A DNA stretch of 64,000 nt from UBA8828 sp964510855 (GCA_964510855.1 CAZEDB010000006.1:16502-80501), one strand, 5' to 3'; shown: positions 8,428 through 17,860, numbered from the stretch's first letter. Made by a program: numbers and translations. The notes: a model not told the origin generated them from the letters alone.

Positions 8428-9984
8428 ATGACTAAGCCCGTCTTGCTCGTAATCCGTGATGGCTGGGGGGAAAACCCAAATCCCGCTCATGCCGCCTTTG
8501 ATGCCATTCGCGTGGCGAACCTCCCCGTCTCACGCCGCTTAACTAAGCAATGGCCGCGGACAGAGATCCTGGCGCACGGGTTAGATGTGGGTCTCCCGGT
8601 TGGCATCATGGGTAATTCTGAAGTCGGTCACCAGAACATCGGGGCGGGTCGCATTGTGGATCAGGAAATTGTCCGCATCGACAAAGGCCTAACCGACCCT
8701 GCAGCGATGCGCCGTAACCCCGCCTTCCGCGGACTGGTTGAAAACGTGCAACGCACGGGCGGCACCGTCCACCTCATGGGCTTATGCTCCGAGGCAGGCG
8801 TCCACTCTACCCTGCCCCATCTCTACGCCCTCGTACGCCTATTTAAAGAAGAGGGTCTTACCCAAGTACTCATTCACGCTTTCATGGATGGTCGTGATAG
8901 CCCTCCGACCAGTGGGCTCAGTTACCTCCGTCAGCTCGAAGCCGAACTCGCTAAGATTGGCTTAGGTAAAGTCGCCAGCGTCGCCGGTCGCTTCTGGGCA
9001 ATGGACCGCGATAATCGCTGGGACCGCGTTAAGACTGCCTACGAAGCTTTGACCGGAGCCCCCGCACCTGAGGCACCCTCGGCAGCCGCGGCGGTACAGG
9101 CCTATTATGACCAGCCCTCGGCTCCTACCATGGTGGGCGATGAGTTTGTACCCGCTACTCGGATTAAGGGTACCAGCTTTATTAAAGACGGCGATTCGGT
9201 GCTCTTCTTTAACTTCCGTGGGGATCGCCCGCGCGAGCTGACGCGTGCGTTTTTAGATAACGATTTCCAAGGCTTCCCTCGCCCGAAAAAGTTAAGCCTC
9301 TTTTACGCTACCCTGACCAATTACGAAAAAGGTCTCTGCCCAAATGTCGTTTTTGATAAGCCCCCTAAGATGGTAAATATTTTGGGTGAATGGATTGCGC
9401 AAAAAGGCCTGAAACAATTCCGCACCGCTGAGACGGAAAAATTCCCCCATGTTACGTTCTTCTTTAACGATTACCGCGAAGAACCTTTCCCTGGTGAAGA
9501 GCGTGGCATGGCCCAAAGCCCCAAGGAAGTTGCCACCTACGATCTAAAACCTGAGATGTCGGCTGCTGAAGTCACCCAATTAGCCAAGGAAGCCCTCCTC
9601 TCTGGTAAATATGCCTTGGTGGTCGTGAATTATGCTAACCCCGACATGGTTGGCCATACCGGCTCCTTGGCCGCGGTTTGCCAAGCCTGTGAAACCGTGG
9701 ATCGCGGCTTGGGCGAATTGCTTGCGGCGGTAGATGCGGTCGGTGGTCAGGCTCTGGTTACGGCTGACCATGGCAACGCCGATCAAATGTGGGAACCCGA
9801 AGAAAACTCGGCTCACACCCGCCACACCCTCAACCCCGTCGAAGTGGTGCTTTATGGTAAAGGTCTAGAGGGCGCTAAACTTCGGCCTACAGGACGACTC
9901 GCTGACATTGCGCCCACGCTGCTGGATTTAATGGGCTTACCCAAACCTCCAGAAATGACGGGGACGAGTTTACGCCTAGCTTAA
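8428..9984 (+). CDS. gpmI: 2,3-bisphosphoglycerate-independent phosphoglycerate mutase
   Basis: 518 residues, standard length. It interconverts 3- and 2-phosphoglycerate in glycolysis and gluconeogenesis using two Mn ions. The phosphatase-fold ligands Asp11 (IRDGWG) and the phosphorylated Ser64 (MGNSEVGH) are present, as are HAFMDGRDSPP, FFNFRGDRPRE, NYANPDMVGHTG and VTADHGNADQM. Its TAA stop overlaps the TAA of the convergent ispH inside a single TTAA. Confidence 0.97.
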   Translation: MTKPVLLVIRDGWGENPNPAHAAFDAIRVANLPVSRRLTKQWPRTEILAHGLDVGLPVGIMGNSEVGHQNIGAGRIVDQEIVRIDKGLTDPAAMRRNPAFRGLVENVQRTGGTVHLMGLCSEAGVHSTLPHLYALVRLFKEEGLTQVLIHAFMDGRDSPPTSGLSYLRQLEAELAKIGLGKVASVAGRFWAMDRDNRWDRVKTAYEALTGAPAPEAPSAAAAVQAYYDQPSAPTMVGDEFVPATRIKGTSFIKDGDSVLFFNFRGDRPRELTRAFLDNDFQGFPRPKKLSLFYATLTNYEKGLCPNVVFDKPPKMVNILGEWIAQKGLKQFRTAETEKFPHVTFFFNDYREEPFPGEERGMAQSPKEVATYDLKPEMSAAEVTQLAKEALLSGKYALVVVNYANPDMVGHTGSLAAVCQACETVDRGLGELLAAVDAVGGQALVTADHGNADQMWEPEENSAHTRHTLNPVEVVLYGKGLEGAKLRPTGRLADIAPTLLDLMGLPKPPEMTGTSLRLA

Positions 9985-10850
9985 GCTAGGGACTCGAGAC
10001 GGCGCACGACTTCATCGATTAAAAACGCCGGCGTTGAAGCACCCGCGGTTACGCCCACGGTGCCAAAGCGCCGCAAGGTCGTATCATCGAGTTCAGCTGC
10101 AGTCTCGATGTGAAAGCAAATCATACCCGACATCTCCACCAACTTAGCGAGCTTAACGGTATTGGCTGAGTGACGGCCACCAATCACGATCACAGCTTCG
10201 GCACCTTCTGACTTAAGTTGTTGGATATCACCCTGACGGTCTTTGGTTGCGCCACAAATAGTATCAAAGACTAGCGCGTGGGGATAAAGCGTACGAAGGT
10301 AAGCCGCAAGTCGCTCAAATTCATCGGTGAACATGGTCGATTGCGACACCATACAAACTTGGCTACCGAGTGCTGGTAAGGCATCAATTTCAGCTTCGGT
10401 ACGAATCACATGCCCTTTGCCTTCCGCATAGCCCAATAAGCCGATAACTTCAGGGTGCTTGGGGTCACCAAAAATCACCGTGGCGTAGCCGCGCTTGGCA
10501 TGCATACGAATTTTTCCCGCGATGATCCCAACGTCAGGGCAAGTCGCATCACGAAATTCCATGCCTAAAGACTTTAAATAAGCCCGACGCTCAGGAGAAA
10601 TACCGTGAGCACGTACCACCATCACGGCTTTAGAGGCATCTCCCGTAACTGAAACTTCCGCTTGGCTTTGATAGTCACCGACCTCCCGCACCCCTTCTTG
10701 GGTCAGGACTTCCATCATTTGGCGATTATGGATTAAAGGACCGTCGGTGTAGACGGGGTGCCGCCCTGCACGCGCAAAATCCCGGGCAATGTCGATGGCA
10801 CGTTCGACCCCCCAGCAAAAACCCGCAGATTTGGCACGCAGCACCTTCAT
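9981..10850 (-). CDS. ispH: 4-hydroxy-3-methylbut-2-enyl diphosphate reductase
   Basis: 289 residues. It makes IPP and DMAPP from HMBPP, the last MEP step, with a [4Fe-4S] cluster. The three cluster cysteines are visible: Cys12 (AGFCWGVERA), the one in FRDATCPDVG and the one in FDTICGATKDRQ. Substrate-site residues include His41 (GPLIHN), the MVRAHG histidine and the FGDPKHPEVIG box. With dxr and ispG it puts three MEP enzymes within 8 kb, though not in one operon. Confidence 0.97.
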   Translation of the reverse strand: MKVLRAKSAGFCWGVERAIDIARDFARAGRHPVYTDGPLIHNRQMMEVLTQEGVREVGDYQSQAEVSVTGDASKAVMVVRAHGISPERRAYLKSLGMEFRDATCPDVGIIAGKIRMHAKRGYATVIFGDPKHPEVIGLLGYAEGKGHVIRTEAEIDALPALGSQVCMVSQSTMFTDEFERLAAYLRTLYPHALVFDTICGATKDRQGDIQQLKSEGAEAVIVIGGRHSANTVKLAKLVEMSGMICFHIETAAELDDTTLRRFGTVGVTAGASTPAFLIDEVVRRLESLA

Positions 10851-10940
10851 AAAACTGACCTTACAGGCTTAGACTCGGGTTTCAAGACAGACTCACTGGC
10901 GAGACTAGACATCTGCCAGTTTGCTCCTAAATCCTTACCT

Positions 10941-12173
10941 ATGCGTCTCATCCTGCCTTTTTGCCTACTGGCGAATCTGCTCGTGGCCAATGACCTGCCC
11001 TACCGCACCGAAAACGCTCTGGACGGTCTTACCTTCTCTCAGCCTCTCGGACTAGCCTACGCCCCTAATGACCGTGACACGCTCTACGTCTTGGAGAAAA
11101 CCGGAGTGATTGTAGCAGTCCGCGGTCTCACAAGTGGGAAACCCACGAAACAGCCCTTCTTAGATCTCACCCAACCGCGGGATGGGAAACTCGAGACCTC
11201 CAGCGAATGCGGAGTCCTAGGATTAGCGTTCCATCCCAATTACGAACGCAACCGACACCTCTTTGTTTTTTATAGTCTTAAGGTTGGGGGTAAACTCCAT
11301 CAACGCATCTCACGCTTTACCGCCGCGAGTGATGGACGTAGCGCTAATCCCTCCAGCGAAGTAGTTTTTATTTCTCAACCCGACCCAGCTTCTAATCATA
11401 ACGGGGGCGATCTTCACTTCGGACCCGATGGCATGCTCTATATTGCCTGTGGCGATGGCGGCGCCGCAGATGACCGCTTTGATACCTCGCGGCGCATCGA
11501 TGGCGGTTTCTTCTCTGCTGTCTACCGTATCGATGTCGATAAACGCGTAGGTGGACTCAAACCCAACCCGCATGAAGCCGTCATCCGCGGCGCCGATGGC
11601 GAAGCCCACTATTTAATTCCAGCAGATAATCCTTTTCTACGCACCCGACACCATCGCGGAGAAGAGGTTAAGGTAGCAAATCTGCGGGGCGAAACCTGGG
11701 CTACGGGTCTTCGTAATGCCTGGCGCATCAGTTACGATGCACCCACGCGTCGTTGGTTCACGGGTGATGTCGGACAAAATGAAATTGAGGAAGTCAATAT
11801 CCTCGTACCCGGAGGCGACTATGGTTGGAGCATCCGCGAAGGGAGCAAAGCCTTTGGCCGCGCCAAAGGTGTCGTTGGTCGAGGTCGCATCATCGACCCT
11901 ATCTTTCAGTACGGACGGGACTTAGGGGCCTCGATTACGGGAGGACTGGTCTATAGGGGGAAAGCCCAACCCGAGTTAACGGGAGCCTATGTTTACGGTG
12001 ACTTCGCCTCAGGCAGAATCTTCGCGCTGCGCGAACGCGCAGGCCGCTGGCAAAATCAGACGCTAGCTAAAGATGGCTCGGTGGCAGCCTTTGGTGTTAA
12101 TCCCGCCAATGGGGATCTGCTCTTCTGCAACATGGGCGGAGGTACGGTACGGCGTTTAGTCGTCCGCAAATAA
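10941..12173 (+). CDS. Exported PQQ-dependent sugar dehydrogenase-like protein
   Basis: 410 residues from the ATG giving MRLILPFCLLANLLVAND, a short signal peptide; the frame is open upstream but without protein-like sequence. It is a six-bladed beta-propeller of the soluble glucose/sorbosone dehydrogenase family (YliI/Asd type). Family marks are PLGLAYAP.D...LYVLEKTG, GVLGLAFHPNYERN, the catalytic-His region HNGGDLHFGPDGMLYIACGDGG and GLRNAWRISYD. The likely role is periplasmic oxidation of sugars or sugar derivatives with PQQ; many homologues have unknown substrates. It is divergent from ispH and convergent with the F5/8 protein. Confidence 0.88.
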   Translation: MRLILPFCLLANLLVANDLPYRTENALDGLTFSQPLGLAYAPNDRDTLYVLEKTGVIVAVRGLTSGKPTKQPFLDLTQPRDGKLETSSECGVLGLAFHPNYERNRHLFVFYSLKVGGKLHQRISRFTAASDGRSANPSSEVVFISQPDPASNHNGGDLHFGPDGMLYIACGDGGAADDRFDTSRRIDGGFFSAVYRIDVDKRVGGLKPNPHEAVIRGADGEAHYLIPADNPFLRTRHHRGEEVKVANLRGETWATGLRNAWRISYDAPTRRWFTGDVGQNEIEEVNILVPGGDYGWSIREGSKAFGRAKGVVGRGRIIDPIFQYGRDLGASITGGLVYRGKAQPELTGAYVYGDFASGRIFALRERAGRWQNQTLAKDGSVAAFGVNPANGDLLFCNMGGGTVRRLVVRK

Positions 12174-12184
12174 ATCAAAGTCGA

Positions 12185-12838
12185 TTACTTCTTAGCGGGC
12201 ACACCCCAAACCTCGACTTCGACATAGTCGTTCGAGGGGTTGGAAGTATTACCATGGGAATGAAGGCGAACGTATTGAGCTTTCACCCCTTTACCCACGA
12301 TAACTTTACCTTCATGGCTTTCAATATAGCAAAGGTCTTTACCCTTACCGAAACCTAGCTTGTTAGCATCATCGTTATTAAAGAGCGTGGTGACGTCGGT
12401 CTTAAACTCAGGATCCGAGGAAACCTGAACAACCACGGCATAGTAGACGCGAAGCTCGCGGTGAAAGTGCCAGACTGCAATCGCGGCAATTTCGGCAGGC
12501 GCACCTAAATCAATTTGTACCCATTGATGGCCCCGGGGTAACTCAACCTCGTACCCCTCATCAGCCGCCTTATCGCCATCAGTCACATAGGTTAAGTCGC
12601 CTGCTACGGGTTCACGGGCACTCGAGGTGACCTCTTTACCCAAAGCTAAATTCACCGCTTGGGCAGGCACTTGGGGTAAAACGCGTGGGGTCTTGGCGGC
12701 GGGTTCCAGATTCGTGACCGTCATCGGGCGAGGGGTGCCCGCTACCGCTGGTTTGGGTAACTCAAGGGGCAACGGCTTAGTGGCCTCGGCAGCGAGGGCA
12801 ACACTGGCTAAGCAGATAAGGGCAAAGTTTAGGTACAT
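12185..12838 (-). CDS. Secreted protein with F5/8 type C (discoidin)-like domain
   Basis: 217 residues with a signal peptide (MYLNFALICLASVALAAEA), a Pro-rich linker (about 20-60), then a domain opening NLALGKEVTSSAREPV, the classic start of discoidin/F5-8C carbohydrate-binding folds. It continues with TDG..A, WVQIDLGAPAEIAAIAVWHF and ends YVRLHSHG....NDYVEVEVWG. No catalytic domain is attached. It probably binds a carbohydrate or surface ligand outside the cytoplasm. It sits 35 bp downstream of the histidine kinase gene on the same strand, so it could be the tail of that operon. Confidence 0.8.
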   Translation of the reverse strand: MYLNFALICLASVALAAEATKPLPLELPKPAVAGTPRPMTVTNLEPAAKTPRVLPQVPAQAVNLALGKEVTSSAREPVAGDLTYVTDGDKAADEGYEVELPRGHQWVQIDLGAPAEIAAIAVWHFHRELRVYYAVVVQVSSDPEFKTDVTTLFNNDDANKLGFGKGKDLCYIESHEGKVIVGKGVKAQYVRLHSHGNTSNPSNDYVEVEVWGVPAKK

Positions 12839-12873
12839 GGTGCGTTAGACAAGAAGAGAGTGGTGCAAGTTCC

Positions 12874-14022
12874 TTAGCTTAAGCGACGAACACGCCGGTG
12901 GCGCTGAGGAAAACGGAGGGTAACGGTCGTGCCCTTACCTGGCTGACTGGCAATATCAACCCGGCCGCCATGGGCGCGAAGAATGCGCAATACAATGAGT
13001 AAACCTAAGCCCGAGCCGTCCTGCTTAGTCGTGTAGTAAGCATCAAAAACTCGCGTCAATTTATCGGCGGCGATGCCTACCCCGCTGTCGGCTACTTCAA
13101 GCACGACCCAGTCGTCTTCTGAGCGCGCACGCACGATGAGATCACCTCCGCGGTCCATAGCTTCGAGGGCATTTTTAAGGACATTGAAAAACGCCTGCTG
13201 GATCTGATCGCGATCCGCAAGCACCGCGGGTAAATCGCCTACCACATCAACGGTGGCGCGTACGCCGAGTTGCTCCATTTGATTACGCAGCAGCGCCAAC
13301 GAACTTGCGACTACTTCAAGCAGTTGGGTCTCGACTAAATTAGGGCGAATCGGACGAACCGCCCCAAGGAAGTTTCGCACGATGCCATCAAGGCGACGCA
13401 CTTCACCTTCTAAAATTTCTACGGTTTCAAGCCCCTTCTCCCCCTCCTTACCTTGGGTCGCCAAACGCTTACGCAACACATGCAAATGCAAGGTCAGAGC
13501 ATTTAGGGGGTTACCAATCTCATGTGCCACACCCGCAGCCAGCGTCATAATCGAATCCATTCGCTCGCTCTCGACTCGATCTTCAGTGGCAACGCGCTCA
13601 GACGAAATATCCGCTAGGACCGCCACGCGTAGCGGTTGACCTTGGGTTGGACCTTCAACTTCCGCGAGGTGGACGCGTAAAATCCTGGGTTCAGGGTAAG
13701 CAACCTCAACCTCACGCGATTGAGTAGCCGCACCCACCGTAGGCTCAAGGGCTGCGGCCAACTCAGGTGAGAAGCGCGGCGGGTTATCGCCCGCAGCATC
13801 ATCCGCCCCCAAGCCCGTCATGGCTAAGGCAGCAGGATTCGCATAAGCAATTCGACCTCCCTCCTCCAAGACGAGCACGCCCTCACGCAGGGTTTCTAAA
13901 ACCGTCTCCATTAAGTTGCGCTCACGGTCGAGGCGGCGGGCCAAAATCGCTAAGTTGTGGGAATCTAAATCTTCAACCCGTCCGAGGAGACGATCAAAAC
14001 GACTGGAGCGACGGCGACTCAT
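12874..14022 (-). CDS. Cytosolic PAS-type sensor histidine kinase (NtrB-like architecture)
   Basis: 382 residues with no transmembrane segment. A short N-terminal helical region (1-45) precedes a PAS domain (about 40-140, GRIAYANPAALAMTGLG), then HisKA with the phospho-accepting His167 in GVAHEIGNPLNAL, and an HATPase_c domain with N box (QQAFFNVLKNALEAM), G1 (VADSGVGIAADKL) and G2 (GSGLGLLIV) motifs. The order matches NtrB-like nitrogen or energy sensors. No response regulator lies nearby. Its ATG overlaps the TGA of coaB (ATGA), so it is co-translated with a metabolic operon. Confidence 0.92.
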   Translation of the reverse strand: MSRRRSSRFDRLLGRVEDLDSHNLAILARRLDRERNLMETVLETLREGVLVLEEGGRIAYANPAALAMTGLGADDAAGDNPPRFSPELAAALEPTVGAATQSREVEVAYPEPRILRVHLAEVEGPTQGQPLRVAVLADISSERVATEDRVESERMDSIMTLAAGVAHEIGNPLNALTLHLHVLRKRLATQGKEGEKGLETVEILEGEVRRLDGIVRNFLGAVRPIRPNLVETQLLEVVASSLALLRNQMEQLGVRATVDVVGDLPAVLADRDQIQQAFFNVLKNALEAMDRGGDLIVRARSEDDWVVLEVADSGVGIAADKLTRVFDAYYTTKQDGSGLGLLIVLRILRAHGGRVDIASQPGKGTTVTLRFPQRHRRVRRLS

Positions 14023-14711
14023 CGGGCCACGAGATGCGCTGCAAGGTGGGCAATTAAATCGCGGGCTACAACCGATTTTGCCGCTGGCCCCAAGACCACG
14101 CGTGAGCCGTCGCGACCCAAGACTACGAGCCGATTGGTGTCGGCACCAAACGCACTTCCAGACCCGCTCACAGTATTGGCAGCGATGAAATCAAGCCCCT
14201 TAGCAACTAGTTTGTGTTGGGCGTGCTTTTCGATGTCACTGGTTTCGGCCGCAAACCCCACCAGCAACTGCTGCGAGGTACGACGGGACGACATGATTTT
14301 AAGAATATCCGGGCAGGCTTCGAGTTCGAGCTTAGGCACGCCTGCTTCGCGCTTAATTTTTTGGGCCTGGGGAGCTAGCGGACGCCAGTCGCTCACCGCC
14401 GCGGTGGCTATAAAAATATCGCTGGCCCCAAAAAGCCCGTCGACTTGGTGGAGCATCTGCTCGGCCGAAACCACGGGATACAAGACCACCCCCTCGGGTT
14501 CAGGTAAACTCACCGGCCCAGCCACGAGATCAACCGTCCAACCCCGCTCACGTGCGGCAGCGGCCAGCGCAAACCCCATCTTACCGGTCGAGGGGTTACT
14601 CAAAAAGCGTACCGGATCGAGAAACTCTCGAGTTGGACCTGCGGTTATGAGGCAACGTAAAGCCACGCTGTATTCATAACGACTCCCACGCTTGCGGAAA
14701 GCGGAAAGCAA
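14019..14711 (-). CDS. coaB: Phosphopantothenate-cysteine ligase (stand-alone CoaB)
   Basis: Joins 4'-phosphopantothenate and cysteine in coenzyme A biosynthesis. In most bacteria this is the C-terminal half of CoaBC; here it stands alone at 230 residues from the ATG at 14711, or 215 from a GTG at 14666 that would begin VALRCLITAGPTRE. Family motifs: ITAGPTREFLDPVRFLSNPSTGKMG, ATAAVSDWRP...KIKRE, VGFAAET and ANTVSGSGSAFGADTNR. No CoaC decarboxylase is nearby. It lies between rdgB and the kinase gene; the start is uncertain. Confidence 0.9.
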   Translation of the reverse strand: MLSAFRKRGSRYEYSVALRCLITAGPTREFLDPVRFLSNPSTGKMGFALAAAARERGWTVDLVAGPVSLPEPEGVVLYPVVSAEQMLHQVDGLFGASDIFIATAAVSDWRPLAPQAQKIKREAGVPKLELEACPDILKIMSSRRTSQQLLVGFAAETSDIEKHAQHKLVAKGLDFIAANTVSGSGSAFGADTNRLVVLGRDGSRVVLGPAAKSVVARDLIAHLAAHLVAR

Positions 14712-14732
14712 TGGCGCCGACTCAATTTCGGG

Positions 14733-15332
14733 TCAGTCCAGATTTAACCAAGCCGCTAGAGCGACAAAAGCCCGCGCCCGGTGACTAAGCTGGTCTTTTA
14801 CTTGAGGAGAAAGTTGGGCAAAGGAATGCACATAGCCTTGGGGTACAAAAAGCGCGTCGTAGCCAAAACCTCCCTCACCTTGGGCTTCGGTTAAAATTTT
14901 TCCCTCACAGTAGCCCGTGAACTCAACGTCCTCAGCGTCGGGACCTAGGAGTACCAAGTGGCAGGTAAAACGTGCCTGACGTTGCTCGGGCGCCACCTCC
15001 TTAAGCGCCAGGAGTAGCTTAGCCCGATTCTCAGCATCGGTCGCATTTGGCCCCGCATACACAGCTGAGTCTACGCCGGGTGCCCCGTTGAGCGCAGGAC
15101 ACGAAAGCCCACTGTCATCGGCGAGCACCCAAGCATCTGCCGGCGCAAGACGCCTTAGGGCTTCCGCCTTTAAACGGGCATTGCCGTGAAACGTCCCCGC
15201 CGTCTCGTCGACTTTTGGCATACCACCTACGGCGCGTGCACTCAAAACCTCGCAGACGATACCTGCTTCACGAAAAAGTCGGCCAAACTCTTCTGCCTTG
15301 TGCGTATTGCCGGTGGCCAAGATGAGACGCAT
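14733..15332 (-). CDS. rdgB: XTP/dITP pyrophosphatase (RdgB/HAM1)
   Basis: 199 residues from the ATG at 15332 (a GTG sits directly upstream at 15335). It hydrolyses dITP, XTP and similar deaminated nucleotides so they are not built into DNA. Motifs: LATGNTHKAEEF, VLADDSGLSCPALNGAPGVDSA, GGFGYDALFVP and SHRARAF. It is the fourth gene of the yraN-zwf-opcA-rdgB-coaB run, 12 bp after opcA. Confidence 0.96.
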   Translation of the reverse strand: MRLILATGNTHKAEEFGRLFREAGIVCEVLSARAVGGMPKVDETAGTFHGNARLKAEALRRLAPADAWVLADDSGLSCPALNGAPGVDSAVYAGPNATDAENRAKLLLALKEVAPEQRQARFTCHLVLLGPDAEDVEFTGYCEGKILTEAQGEGGFGYDALFVPQGYVHSFAQLSPQVKDQLSHRARAFVALAAWLNLD

Positions 15333-15344
15333 CACAAACAGACT

Positions 15345-16304
15345 TTAGAAAAATAAAGCCTCACCGAGCGCAAACTCAGGCGACGAAAAAGGAACCGCGA
15401 GATCAAAGGCACGGTGCGTGGTGGCAAAATCAAGAGCCACGGTAGACTTAGTTCCGGTCTCGGCGTGCTCCCAAGCAAAGTGATTGCCGTTGTCGTAATC
15501 CCACTCCACCGCCAGGCAGGAACCCAGCCGACAGGCACTATCAAGGGTGAAACTCGCGGTTAAAGGCTGACGCGATTGCGTAGCACAAGCCGTAAGCGCG
15601 GTTTGCATCCAACCCAGTAAGCCAAAGGCCTCGCCCCGGTGCGTTGGTCCATGGATGACGCGCACTGAACTCAAGCCGCGAACTAAATCCGTCGGGGTAT
15701 GACCACTAAGAAACTGACCCAAGGCCTGACGCACGGGCAGACAACGGGCAAAAGCTAAATCACGCACAACATCAGGCCGGGGCCAAGCCAGCGCAAAAGG
15801 AGCATCACCGTCAACCGATCGGTCCATCACCACGCGTGTGAAGCGAGCAGCGAAACCCATCCAGTGGGTCAACTCCTCAGCAGCCACCCGGTGCGTCCAA
15901 AGGTAAGCGGGCAGATCGCCTTCCAACCAAGTTGAGAGTAAGGATTCGAGCTCAGGTGTGTGTCGACCATGTGCTAGTAAGAGTGCCTCACAGCAACGCT
16001 TACCTCGTCGTGCCGTATCTAAGAAACAAGCCACATGAACTTTCGCCTCAGGCGCTTCAGTCCCGCCGCGCTCGACTAGAACAATTAAGCGCGATGGGTA
16101 ACGACGGGCAAAGGCTTGAGCTTGCTCAAACAGAACGGCTGCTTCTTCGGGCGGGGTGGTTGCACCTAATAGCAAAACGACATTCATCTGCGAAGCCCGT
16201 ACGACTTCATCACCTTCTGCCGCCCAGGCATGAGCTAAGGTAGCCAAGGCCTCGCGAACGGGCACCGGGGAGCCCGGCAAGGCAGCAAGGACGTCTGAAG
16301 CCAT
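15345..16304 (-). CDS. opcA: Glucose-6-phosphate dehydrogenase assembly protein OpcA
   Basis: 319 residues from the ATG at 16304; a GTG at 16307 abuts the zwf stop (TAA-GTG-ATG). OpcA is a redox-responsive activator of G6PDH known from cyanobacteria and actinobacteria. Placement directly after zwf and the OpcA-like order (N-terminal Rossmann-like part with SRLIVLV, central PAYLWTH region, C-terminal beta part with STVALDF) support the call. It is Cys-rich (CFLDT, RCCEA, ARCLPV, DSACRLGSCLAVEWD). Sequence identity to known OpcA cannot be measured here; context carries much of the weight. Confidence 0.85.
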   Translation of the reverse strand: MASDVLAALPGSPVPVREALATLAHAWAAEGDEVVRASQMNVVLLLGATTPPEEAAVLFEQAQAFARRYPSRLIVLVERGGTEAPEAKVHVACFLDTARRGKRCCEALLLAHGRHTPELESLLSTWLEGDLPAYLWTHRVAAEELTHWMGFAARFTRVVMDRSVDGDAPFALAWPRPDVVRDLAFARCLPVRQALGQFLSGHTPTDLVRGLSSVRVIHGPTHRGEAFGLLGWMQTALTACATQSRQPLTASFTLDSACRLGSCLAVEWDYDNGNHFAWEHAETGTKSTVALDFATTHRAFDLAVPFSSPEFALGEALFF

Positions 16305-16307
16305 CAC

Positions 16308-17855
16308 TTAGCGGCCGGCGTTGCGCCAGGCGTGGCCCTGCTTGGCTAATAAGGCATCGGCCGCAGCCGGACCCCACGAACCTGCAGGATAGGATTCTAA
16401 ACCTTTTCGTCCTGCCTGAGCCCAATCTTGAAGCAGAGGCGTGTAGAGACGCCATGAGGCCTCAGTTTCATCGCCCCGAATGAATAGGGTGCGGTCGCCA
16501 ATAATAGCATCGAGGATGAGGCGCTCATAAGCTTCGGGGGTATCCGAGCCATAGGTTGCGGCATATCGGAAGCTCAGTCGCACGGGCTGGGTGCGCGGTT
16601 CAAGTCCGGGAACTTTGGAATTCAAAATTAAGGTCGAACCTTCGTCTGGCTGAATCTGAATCACCAAACGGTTAGCAGCAATATTGTCATAACGACCGTC
16701 CACTGCAAACAGACCATCCACCGGCTGTTTAAATTGAATGGCGATTTCAGAGACGCGTCGGGCAAGACGTTTCCCCGAGCGTAAGTAGAAGGGCACGCCC
16801 GCCCAACGATCATTTTCGACGCTCAAGCGCACCGCACTAAAGGTCTCGGTTCCTGAGGTCTGAGGGATGTCACGTTCTTCAAGGTAGCCTGGGACATGTT
16901 CACCTGCCGCTAAACCAGGGGTATATTGACCTCGTACCGCATCGCCACCCGAACCTAAGCGGAGCGCCCGAATGGCATCGAGTAAACGCACCTTTTGATC
17001 GCGGATGGCTTCAGGTGAAAGCGAGCTCGGGGCATCCATCGCCGTCAAAGCCAGCAACTGCATGGTATGATTTTGAATCATATCCCGTGTCGCCCCCGAC
17101 TGGTCGTAATACCCCCCACGTGACCCAACGCCGAGCTCTTCGGCGACCGATATTTGCACGTGGTCGACGTGGCGTCGGTTCCAAAGCGGTTCGAGAATCG
17201 GATTGGCAAAACGCAGCACGAGTAAGTCCTGTACGGTTTCCTTACCTAAATAGTGATCGATGCGGTAAACCTGGTTCTCGCGGAAATTTCGGTTAATCAC
17301 CGAATTAAGTTCAACCGCCGAAGCCAGATCGTGGCCAAAAGGTTTTTCGATAATGACTTTACTTTCCGCCGGCGTTCCCAGCCCTCGAGCGGCGAGCCCG
17401 CTCGCTCCCAGGTTTTCAACAATCGGCACAAAGACGGAAGGGGGCGTGGAAACGTAGCTAACCAGTTGCAGAGGGCGACCCGCCGTGCGCTCGATAGCAG
17501 AAACTTTATTCGCTAAGGCAACAAATGCAGCGGGGTCGTCGTAAGCACCCGCTTGATAATGGACGGCGGCTTCGACCCGACGCCAAATGTCGGGATTAAA
17601 GGGACGACGGGAAAACTTCGCGAGGTCTGCTGCCGCCGAGGCGCGAAAAGCGTCATCAGGTAAAGGCTTACGACCAAAACCAATCAGAGCGAAATCAGCG
17701 GGGAGCAGATTATCAACCGCGAGGTTGTAAAGCGCAGGAAGAAGTTTGCGCGAGGTAAGGTCGCCCGAAGCCCCAAAGATGACGAGGCAGGTCGGCGGAG
17801 CACCACGGTGCTTGCTTAGGCCAGAGAGGAAGGGGTGTCGCTCGGGGGCGGACAT
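16308..17855 (-). CDS. zwf: Glucose-6-phosphate 1-dehydrogenase
   Basis: 515 residues from the ATG giving MSAPERHPFLSG; an upstream in-frame extension to 17930 is Pro-rich and unlikely. It oxidises glucose 6-phosphate to the lactone, forming NADPH for the oxidative pentose phosphate pathway. Visible motifs: the nucleotide loop FGASGDLTSRKLLPALYN, the EKPFGHD segment and the substrate/catalytic signature RIDHYLGKETVQDLL. It comes 5 bp after yraN and directly before opcA, which assists its assembly or activity. Confidence 0.97.
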   Translation of the reverse strand: MSAPERHPFLSGLSKHRGAPPTCLVIFGASGDLTSRKLLPALYNLAVDNLLPADFALIGFGRKPLPDDAFRASAAADLAKFSRRPFNPDIWRRVEAAVHYQAGAYDDPAAFVALANKVSAIERTAGRPLQLVSYVSTPPSVFVPIVENLGASGLAARGLGTPAESKVIIEKPFGHDLASAVELNSVINRNFRENQVYRIDHYLGKETVQDLLVLRFANPILEPLWNRRHVDHVQISVAEELGVGSRGGYYDQSGATRDMIQNHTMQLLALTAMDAPSSLSPEAIRDQKVRLLDAIRALRLGSGGDAVRGQYTPGLAAGEHVPGYLEERDIPQTSGTETFSAVRLSVENDRWAGVPFYLRSGKRLARRVSEIAIQFKQPVDGLFAVDGRYDNIAANRLVIQIQPDEGSTLILNSKVPGLEPRTQPVRLSFRYAATYGSDTPEAYERLILDAIIGDRTLFIRGDETEASWRLYTPLLQDWAQAGRKGLESYPAGSWGPAAADALLAKQGHAWRNAGR

Positions 17856-17860
17856 AAAAG

